Source: an uncultured bacterium (GTDB lineage Bacteria > Patescibacteriota > Minisyncoccia > Phycocordibacterales > UBA918). From it: 6,977 bases of DNA. The stretch is from NCBI GenBank assembly GCA_903839715.1, contig CAIMDH010000076.1, positions 1 through 6,977 of the forward strand, in the 5' to 3' direction. The translations under genes and the position numbers were made by a program. The notes below the pieces were generated by a model. It worked only from the letters and a program-made list of their open reading frames with translations. It made no database searches and had not been told where the DNA came from. Below are positions 1-2,845 of this stretch, one piece after another. Position 1 is the stretch's first letter. Each line of letters begins with the position of its first letter.

Positions 1-118
1 AAGCATTTTTTATATTGTTTAGTAAAACAAGAGCGGATTCAAGCGTGTTAGCCTCAGTTTTCAAAAAACCCGCTAAAACAGTGCTCGTACCGTCAGTTAT
101 ACCAAAACCAACACCAGT
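1..118 (-). other. Possible truncated reading frame, unidentified
   Basis: On the minus strand a frame is open from about 208 to the window edge. The portion 118..1 reads as plausible protein: a glycine-rich stretch (TGVGFGITDGTS) followed by an amphipathic-looking helix (TEANTLESALVLLNN). Its codons are strongly biased to a purine in position 1, as in real genes. No ATG is visible; a TTG at about 133 could start it but lies inside the antisense of the GrpB-family gene. The plus strand has stops in frames 1 and 2 here, while frame 3 is open to 185 with a proline-rich reading. I do not recognise the protein. It could be the 3' part of a gene cut off near 117, or chance. Confidence 0.22.
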
Positions 119-625
119 AAATACTCCATCCAAGACTATGACCCTAACTGGGTTACACAATACGGAACTGAAGAGACCGCTCTGAAACAGGTTCTTGGAA
201 ACAACATACTATCTATTGATCATATTGGTAGTACTTCTGTGCCAGGATTAGCTGGGAAGCCACTCATAGATATCCTTGTTGTAATTAAAAGTATTGAAGA
301 GGCTGACGGTTTTGAAACAGTCTTGGGTTCACTTTACTATAATTTTCTTGGTCAGTACGTTATGGAAGGCTCACGATTATATGTTAAAGAGAGAGATAAT
401 ACCCGTTTGGTGAATTTACATTTTTTTCAACAAGGACATAAACACATAGATGAAATGTTGGGGTTGCGTGACTATTTTCTTTCTCATCCAGAGGCGGTTA
501 AAGAATACAGCCAACTCAAGTTCGGTTTAGTGAAGAAATATCCTGATGATTATGGTTCATACAGAAAATACAAAGACGAATGGATGAATGATTTAAAAAT
601 AGATAGGGTTGTTGTGAAGCTTTAG
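119..625 (+). CDS. GrpB/UPF0157 family nucleotidyltransferase-fold protein, start codon missing
   Basis: Similarity to the GrpB (UPF0157) family runs through the whole frame from codon 119. Counting that codon as residue 1, it has the N-terminal DYDPNW box (6-11), the HIGSTSVPGL block (35-44) containing the GS signature of the nucleotidyltransferase fold, KPLIDI (47-52), and the conserved C-terminal region ending in YRKYKDEW. Length is 168 aa, the usual size of the family. No ATG, GTG or TTG precedes the DPNW box: the frame is open back to a TAA at 74-76 without a start. The first usable start, GTG 239, would delete the DPNW box and the GS motif, so it is unlikely to give a working protein. 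Homologues as I recall them begin M-K-Y-x-I-Q; here codon 116-118 is AGT, and the bases GT-AAA-TAC look like GTG-AAA-TAC minus one base. The cellular role of GrpB proteins is not well established. A terminator-like hairpin follows at 681. Confidence 0.82.
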   Translation, partial: KYSIQDYDPNWVTQYGTEETALKQVLGNNILSIDHIGSTSVPGLAGKPLIDILVVIKSIEEADGFETVLGSLYYNFLGQYVMEGSRLYVKERDNTRLVNLHFFQQGHKHIDEMLGLRDYFLSHPEAVKEYSQLKFGLVKKYPDDYGSYRKYKDEWMNDLKIDRVVVKL

Positions 626-680
626 AATTTGTTTTCTATTGTTAAAGAAAACATGGCTCCGACTGGCACAAACGCCGCAC

Positions 681-701
681 CTGCCGCAGGGCAGTTTTTT
701 T
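681..701 (+). terminator. Intrinsic terminator after the GrpB-family gene
   Basis: A 5-bp GC-rich stem, CTGCC with GGCAG around a GCAG loop (681-694), is followed directly by seven T residues (695-701). It lies 56 nt after the GrpB-family stop codon and in the right orientation to end that transcript. The stem is short, so confidence is moderate. Confidence 0.5.
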
Positions 702-816
702 ATGCGCCTTTGGTCACGAATCACTAAGTATATTTGTTTGCTTCGCTCCAAATCTATTAAGTGTTCTCGACCCCACCTCGCTCGCCTGCGGCATCACTGC
801 GGTTCACATAGTCGCC

Positions 817-838
817 GCAAGCAATGCAGATTGCTTGC
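817..838. repeat. Perfect 9-bp hairpin with GCAG loop
   Basis: GCAAGCAAT (817-825) and ATTGCTTGC (830-838) are perfect inverted repeats around the loop GCAG. It abuts the 44-bp palindrome at 839-882. There is no T-tract on the plus side. Function unknown; a hairpin of the same design is at 1811-1832. The rest of 702-816 shows no gene or other structure that I can support. Confidence 0.6.
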
Positions 839-882
839 TAAACAAATACACACCCTTCTTAAGAAGGGTGTGTATTTGTTTA
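839..882 (-). terminator. 44-bp perfect palindrome, likely tRNA-Lys terminator
   Basis: The segment is a perfect 44-bp palindrome centred on the CTTAAG at 858-863. The core of each arm is GC-rich (ACACACCCTTC) and the outer parts are A/T-rich (TAAACAAATA), so the RNA hairpin ends in a U-rich strand in both directions. It begins 9 nt after the 3' end of tRNA-Lys on the minus strand, the place expected for its terminator. By symmetry it can also stop plus-strand transcription coming from the GrpB-family gene. Confidence 0.75.
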
Positions 883-890
883 CGACCGTG

Positions 891-963
891 TGCCCCCTCA
901 AGGATTCGAACCTTGGACCGTCTCCTTAAGAGGGAGCTGCTCTACCAACTGAGCTAAGAGGGC
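891..963 (-). tRNA. tRNA-Lys(CTT)
   Basis: A 73-nt cloverleaf on the minus strand. The acceptor GCCCTCT pairs with AGGGGGC (one G-U), with discriminator A73. The D-arm is GCTC/GAGC, the anticodon loop CTCTTAA with anticodon CTT (reads AAG, Lys) and A37, and the T-arm CAAGG-TTCGAAT-CCTTG. The first pair of the anticodon stem (G-A) is mismatched. CCA is not encoded (CAC follows). A promoter is proposed at 990-1018, and the palindrome at 839-882 lies just downstream. Confidence 0.95.
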
Positions 964-989
964 ATTTGTTCTTGTGTGTTGTGCGGAGA

Positions 990-1018
990 AGTGTACAACA
1001 AACCCTCAGTTTAGACAA
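990..1018 (-). promoter_or_regulatory. Putative promoter of tRNA-Lys
   Basis: On the minus strand TTGTCT (1018-1013) and TACACT (995-990) are separated by 17 bp, each matching 4 of 6 consensus bases. Initiation near 983 would leave a leader of about 20 nt before the tRNA. It sits just downstream of the terminator of the 75-aa gene, so the tRNA needs its own promoter. Confidence 0.42.
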
Positions 1019-1028
1019 GGTGCATTGT

Positions 1029-1060
1029 AAAAAGCGGTCCACAAAATTAGTGGACCGCTT
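1029..1060 (-). terminator. Intrinsic terminator of the 75-aa protein gene
   Basis: An 11-bp perfect stem (1032-1042 with 1050-1060, arm AAGCGGTCCAC) surrounds a 7-nt loop. Read on the minus strand it is followed by TTTTT (1033-1029). It lies 17 nt beyond the stop codon of the 75-aa gene. Confidence 0.88.
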
Positions 1061-1077
1061 ATGTGGCACATAAGTGT

Positions 1078-1305
1078 TCATGCGCCGATTTTAACTTTAG
1101 TGGTACGCCGATCATGTTCCATCTCCCAAACAAAAACAGGGAAGCAGTTAGGGATGACATTGTAGTCACGATCGTAGGCGTTTTTGCCAGTACGCTTAGT
1201 CTTGTATGGAATGTCGGCATATATGTCCGGTTCGTCGCGGTTGCAATTTTTGAGAAATACTTCCCCGGGTTTTGCTTCGGGATGTTTTTGAACAGTTTCT
1301 GCCAT
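1078..1305 (-). CDS. Small hypothetical protein, 75 aa, with strong expression signals
   Basis: I do not recognise this protein. It is hydrophilic and cytosolic-looking, with no signal peptide or membrane segment. A charged N-terminus is followed by KPGEVFLKNC (12-21), a central IPYKTKRTGKNAYD block (32-45), and an aromatic IPNCFPVFVWEME stretch (51-63) suggesting a small beta-rich fold. Cysteines are at 21 and 54. The start at 1305 is fixed by an AGGAGG ribosome-binding site 4 nt upstream. A TTGACA/TATAAA promoter lies before it and a strong terminator after it, so it is a monocistronic unit. Open frames on the plus strand and in another minus frame cover the same DNA but lack such signals. 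The real-gene call is confident; the function is unknown. Confidence 0.85.
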   Translation of the reverse strand: MAETVQKHPEAKPGEVFLKNCNRDEPDIYADIPYKTKRTGKNAYDRDYNVIPNCFPVFVWEMEHDRRTTKVKIGA

Positions 1306-1309
1306 ATAA

Positions 1310-1316
1310 CCTCCTC
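1310..1316 (-). promoter_or_regulatory. Strong Shine-Dalgarno sequence of the 75-aa gene
   Basis: On the minus strand GAGGAGG ends 4 nt before ATG 1305. It decides the start of the 75-aa gene. It is the only near-perfect anti-16S complement I can see ahead of any coding region in the window, which makes this gene stand out. Confidence 0.85.
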
Positions 1317-1341
1317 TTTAAAAAAGAACAATGATGATTCA

Positions 1342-1370
1342 TTTATATACATTCCGAGTGATAGTGTCAA
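1342..1370 (-). promoter_or_regulatory. Consensus sigma-70-type promoter of the 75-aa gene
   Basis: On the minus strand TTGACA (1370-1365, 6/6) and TATAAA (1347-1342, 5/6) are separated by exactly 17 bp. Initiation near 1335 gives a 5' UTR of about 30 nt containing the GAGGAGG site. It is the best promoter match in the window and predicts strong constitutive transcription. Confidence 0.8.
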
Positions 1371-1380
1371 TTCACTAGTT

Positions 1381-1425
1381 TAAAATAAAACACCCCCGCT
1401 AATCGCTAAAGGGTGTTTTATTTTA
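1381..1425. terminator. Bidirectional terminator, duplicated copy
   Basis: A perfect 15-bp stem (1381-1395 with 1411-1425, arm TAAAATAAAACACCC) around a 15-nt loop. The outer arm is A/T-rich, so it yields a U-rich tail in either direction. It is the second copy of the tRNA-Leu terminator at 1530-1572 and separates the tRNA-Leu side from the promoter of the 75-aa gene. Confidence 0.75.
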
Positions 1426-1447
1426 GGTGCCCGGAGCGGGAATTGAA
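1382..1447. repeat. 66-bp direct repeat, copy 1 (terminator plus tRNA-Leu 3' end)
   Basis: Identical over 66 bp to 1530-1595, at an offset of 148 bp. It contains the terminator hairpin and the last 20 nt of tRNA-Leu. Identity stops at 1447/1595, inside the T-loop, and at 1382/1530, at the outer edge of the terminator. A duplication of a tRNA 3' end with breakpoint in the T-loop is the classic product of tyrosine-recombinase integration at a tRNA gene, but only 82 bp lie between the copies. A slipped or unequal-crossover duplication is an alternative. Confidence 0.93.
1428..1447 (-). pseudogene. tRNA-Leu 3' fragment (T-loop and acceptor half only)
   Basis: Twenty nt identical to the 3' end of the intact tRNA-Leu (1576-1595): T-loop TTCAATT, T-stem CCCGC, acceptor TCCGGGC and discriminator A. 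The upstream sequence cannot complete a cloverleaf: it has no GCGGG T-stem partner and only a 5-of-7 acceptor match. It cannot be a working tRNA. Confidence 0.85.
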
Positions 1448-1464
1448 ACTTACAGTTTCAGTAC

Positions 1465-1512
1465 CCTAATTGGCTAGTTTATTTCGCAAGCTCATAAACC
1501 AGCTCAATCAGG
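1465..1512 (-). ncRNA. Candidate structured RNA: 18-bp bulged hairpin in the spacer
   Basis: Read on the minus strand, CCTGATTG (1512-1505), a bulged A (1504) and GCTGGTTTAT (1503-1494) pair with ATAAACTAGC (1482-1473) and CAATTAGG (1472-1465) around an 11-nt loop. That is 18 pairs with one bulge. The two imperfect pairs are G-U on the minus strand but would be A-C mismatches on the plus strand, so if the fold matters it acts as minus-strand RNA. A second small hairpin (TGAAACT/AGTTTCA, 1444-1460) and the terminator at 1381-1425 follow, so a short terminated RNA is conceivable. No clear promoter is visible. Confidence 0.35.
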
Positions 1513-1529
1513 CTTCAATTCCCTAACCC

Positions 1530-1572
1530 AAAATAAAACACCCCCGCTAATCGCTAAAGGGTGTTTTATTTT
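1530..1572 (-). terminator. Terminator of tRNA-Leu
   Basis: A 14-bp perfect stem (1530-1543 with 1559-1572, arm AAAATAAAACACCC) starts 3 nt beyond the tRNA-Leu 3' end on the minus strand. The descending arm reads GGGTGTTTTATTTT, so the U-rich tail is part of the stem. It is identical to the hairpin at 1382-1424. Confidence 0.8.
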
Positions 1573-1595
1573 AGGTGCCCGGAGCGGGAATTGAA
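1530..1595. repeat. 66-bp direct repeat, copy 2 (inside and after tRNA-Leu)
   Basis: This copy is contiguous with the intact tRNA-Leu gene and is therefore the likely source. It covers the last 20 nt of the tRNA plus the terminator. The partner is at 1382-1447. The 82-bp interval 1448-1529 is not repeated elsewhere in the window. Confidence 0.93.
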
Positions 1596-1659
1596 CCCGC
1601 ACGGCCTTACGGCCACAAAATTTTAAGTCTTGCGTGGCTACCAATTACACCATCCGGGC
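1576..1659 (-). tRNA. tRNA-Leu(TAA)
   Basis: An 84-nt class II tRNA on the minus strand. The acceptor GCCCGGA/TCCGGGC is perfect, with discriminator A. The anticodon stem CAAGA/TTTTG (one G-U) holds loop CTTAAAA with anticodon TAA. A long variable arm GGCC-GTAA-GGCC and T-arm GCGGG-TTCAATT-CCCGC follow. CC then T comes after A73, so CCA is not fully encoded. The terminator is at 1530-1572, and a truncated copy of its 3' end lies further downstream at 1428-1447. Confidence 0.95.
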
Positions 1660-1693
1660 ACACGTAATATTCTCTGCAGAATAATACTTGTAC

Positions 1694-1709
1694 TGGTGGG
1701 AGTCGACCC
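1694..1709 (-). pseudogene. tRNA-Cys-like 3' fragment
   Basis: Bases 1695-1706 (GGTGGGAGTCGA on plus) equal 1876-1887 of tRNA-Cys; the match continues through CCC with one base missing in the T-loop. On the minus strand this reads as a defective T-arm, GGGTCGACTCCC. It looks like a decayed or partly duplicated tRNA-Cys end, downstream of the gene just as the tRNA-Leu fragment is. It is short, so chance sharing of a T-arm motif is possible. Confidence 0.4.
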
Positions 1710-1808
1710 GTTTTTTCTAATTCGCTTACGCTCATGAGAACCCCGGTCGCAGCTCATTCGTCTCGGCTTTATGAAAAGACAAGATAAAGCTCCGCTGTTC
1801 GACTCCCA
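1697..1808. repeat. Inverted repeat of a T-arm-like decamer
   Basis: TGGGAGTCGA (1697-1706) and TCGACTCCCA (1799-1808) are perfect 10-bp inverted repeats bracketing about 92 bp. Inside is a 7-bp hairpin, GCTTTAT with ATAAAGC around 11 nt, near 1766-1790. No gene, T-loop or anticodon arm is recognisable. The whole gap between the tRNA genes, 1660-1868, holds only such fragments and hairpins. Confidence 0.55.
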
Positions 1809-1810
1809 GC

Positions 1811-1832
1811 GTATTGCGCGCAGGCGCAATAC
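1811..1832. repeat. Perfect 9-bp hairpin with GCAG loop
   Basis: GTATTGCGC (1811-1819) and GCGCAATAC (1824-1832) pair perfectly around GCAG (1820-1823). The geometry and loop match the hairpin at 817-838, with different stem bases. No T-tract follows in either direction, so it is not an obvious terminator. Confidence 0.6.
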
Positions 1833-1845
1833 TCCCAGAACTCGC

Positions 1846-1863
1846 GTTTGGCAAAAGCCAAAC
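1846..1863 (-). terminator. Hairpin just downstream of tRNA-Cys, possible terminator or processing stem
   Basis: GTTTGGC and GCCAAAC form a perfect 7-bp stem around four bases (AAAA on plus, TTTT on minus), 5 nt after the 3' end of tRNA-Cys on the minus strand. Its position suits a tRNA terminator, but no T-run follows it. Termination may instead occur at the GC-rich hairpin at 1811-1832. Confidence 0.35.
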
Positions 1864-1868
1864 CCGTG

Positions 1869-1941
1869 AGTCCTGGGTGGGAGTCGAACCCACGTATGGC
1901 GGTTTTGCAAACCGCAGCGTTAACCACTTCGCCACCAGGAC
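1869..1941 (-). tRNA. tRNA-Cys(GCA)
   Basis: A 73-nt cloverleaf on the minus strand. The acceptor GTCCTGG/CCAGGAC is perfect and the discriminator is U73, a known identity element of tRNA-Cys. The anticodon stem GCGGT/ACCGC holds loop TTGCAAA with anticodon GCA. The T-arm is GTGGG-TTCGACT-CCCAC. CCA is not encoded. A weak promoter match (TTGAAT, 16 bp, TAAAGT; 1981-1954 minus) lies just upstream. It diverges from the membrane protein gene at 2031. Confidence 0.95.
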
Positions 1942-1993
1942 TTGGTAAAGACTACTTTAGCATTAAATACTGTCTATTCAAAATGAGTTCTTG

Positions 1994-2022
1994 TAGGCAA
2001 GTATCTATCACTTTGGTATACT
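1994..2022 (+). promoter_or_regulatory. Promoter of the Excalibur-domain gene, predicting a leaderless mRNA
   Basis: TATACT (2017-2022) is a good -10 box; TAGGCA (1994-1999) 17 bp upstream is a 4/6 match to a -35. The expected initiation point is about 2029, next to ATG 2031, and no Shine-Dalgarno sequence lies between. The position supports ATG 2031 over the in-frame ATG at 1983, which would be upstream of the promoter. Confidence 0.5.
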
Positions 2023-2030
2023 TTTCTGAT

Positions 2031-2456
2031 ATGGAAAAAAATGTGGCCGAATGGCGCCGTAGCAAAAATGTTCGCTTGGTAATTATTATTGGCTTACTCT
2101 TAGTGGCTGCTGCAGTGGCGTTCTTTTTTGAAAAGACACGATTATGGATGCTTGGTATCGGAATCCTGCTCTTGGCTGCGCTAGGTATGGAAGCGACCAG
2201 TACCGATGTTGATTTGGGAAAGCTTATTGATACCGGCTCTGTGTCTGAGTCGATGGTTGATCGTGATGCTGAAGGTAATGCTATATATGGTGCGATGTGT
2301 GAGGAGAATGTCTATAACTGTAGTAGCTTTAGGACGCAACCAGAGGCGCAAGAAGTCTATGATACGTGTAGTACTGCCGATAATCGTGATCGTCATGGAC
2401 TCGATCGTGACGGCGACGGGGTGGCGTGTCAGGGCTTGCCGAGTGGAGCCAACTAG
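2031..2456 (+). CDS. Small membrane protein with Excalibur calcium-binding domain
   Basis: 141 aa. A basic N-terminus (1-15) precedes two hydrophobic segments (about 16-33 and 38-54), consistent with a membrane hairpin. A polar linker leads to a C-terminal Excalibur-type domain (about 88-137): YNCSSF, TQPEAQEVYDTC, and the EF-hand-like loop LDRDGDGVACQ with D125, D127 and D129 as likely calcium ligands. Cysteines 90, 97, 113 and 133 could form disulfides, and C97 and C133 sit at the conserved Excalibur positions. With both termini on the same side after two passes, the topology is uncertain: a disulfide-forming calcium domain should face outward. Excalibur domains occur in secreted nucleases and surface proteins of many bacteria, but no nuclease domain is present here. 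Start 2031 was chosen for its -10 box; the frame is open upstream into tRNA-Cys, which is not coding. It ends 6 nt before the shared terminator and is convergent with rbfA. Confidence 0.85.
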   Translation: MEKNVAEWRRSKNVRLVIIIGLLLVAAAVAFFFEKTRLWMLGIGILLLAALGMEATSTDVDLGKLIDTGSVSESMVDRDAEGNAIYGAMCEENVYNCSSFRTQPEAQEVYDTCSTADNRDRHGLDRDGDGVACQGLPSGAN

Positions 2457-2462
2457 GGCTTC

Positions 2463-2503
2463 ATAACAAAAGGACCGGCGCACCACGCCGGTCCTTTTGT
2501 TAT
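2463..2503. terminator. 18-bp perfect bidirectional terminator between convergent genes
   Basis: Arms 2463-2480 and 2486-2503 pair perfectly around loop CACCA. The core GGACCGGCG is GC-rich and the outer parts are A-rich or T-rich (CCTTTTGTTAT), giving a U-tail in both directions. It serves both the Excalibur gene (stop 2454-2456) and rbfA, whose TAA stop (2502-2500) is inside the stem. Confidence 0.92.
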
Positions 2504-2838
2504 TTTGCTATTTCTCTAGCAATCTCATCAATATGTTGACGGTGGCGTTCACCATAGTCAACACTAAACTCAATAAACGGAATGACTTTGAGACTACTGT
2601 TTTTTTTGATAAAGCCACGGAGCTCACCACCAGAACGCATGAGGAAGGCGAGTGCAGATGCTTCGCGCTCCTGTCCACCTGGGATAGTAGTGAAGTATAC
2701 CGTTACTTGTTTGTAGTCGGGTGCAGTAGTAACACGCGTAACAGTAATAAGGGGATCAGTGTTTGCTTCGGCTTGAATGAAGGCTGCGACGATTTCACGA
2801 ATAAGTGATTCGACGCGCAATTGGCGACCTGATGACAT
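2500..2838 (-). CDS. rbfA: Ribosome-binding factor A
   Basis: 112 aa. RbfA is a KH-fold protein that binds the 30S subunit during late 16S rRNA maturation. Visible family features are the N-terminal helix (RQLRVESLIREIVAAF), the DPLITVTRVTTAPDYKQVTVYF strand block, a helix ending in LRGFIKK, the L-x-V-x-P-F-I-E-F strand and the terminal D-x(3)-R-x(3)-ID-x-IA segment. It is close to the family core with no extension. I chose ATG 2838 because RbfA normally begins just before this helix; an in-frame ATG at 2874 would overlap infB and add MSRTMLLLPNIY. The gap to the infB stop is 7 nt with no ribosome-binding site, so expression by coupling to infB is likely. infB-rbfA is the classic order of this operon. 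Confidence 0.93.
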   Translation of the reverse strand: MSSGRQLRVESLIREIVAAFIQAEANTDPLITVTRVTTAPDYKQVTVYFTTIPGGQEREASALAFLMRSGGELRGFIKKNSSLKVIPFIEFSVDYGERHRQHIDEIAREIAK

Positions 2839-2845
2839 ATAGATA

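Noticed and set aside
639..929. 96-aa plus-strand open frame
   Set aside because: It runs through the terminator, two perfect hairpins and the antisense of tRNA-Lys (its end is the tRNA 3' half), with no start signals or recognisable protein.
1063..1383. 106-aa plus-strand frame and a 103-aa minus frame (1059-1370)
   Set aside because: Both overlap the 75-aa gene in other frames; only the 75-aa frame has a matching promoter, Shine-Dalgarno and terminator.
1465..1512. Integron attC site
   Set aside because: The bulged hairpin resembles one in shape, but the required RYYYAAC and GTTRRRY boxes are absent and no integrase is in the window.
1694..1808. Possible extra tRNA on the minus strand: GGGAGTC/GACTCCC acceptor stem, A, then CCA
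   Set aside because: There is no T-arm before GACTCCC and no D or anticodon arm. The apparent acceptor arises from inverted T-arm-like fragments, and no other tRNA here encodes CCA.
1848..2030. N-terminal extension of the Excalibur gene (start at 1848 or ATG 1983)
   Set aside because: 1848 lies in the tRNA-Cys region, and ATG 1983 lies upstream of the TATACT box that should start the transcript.
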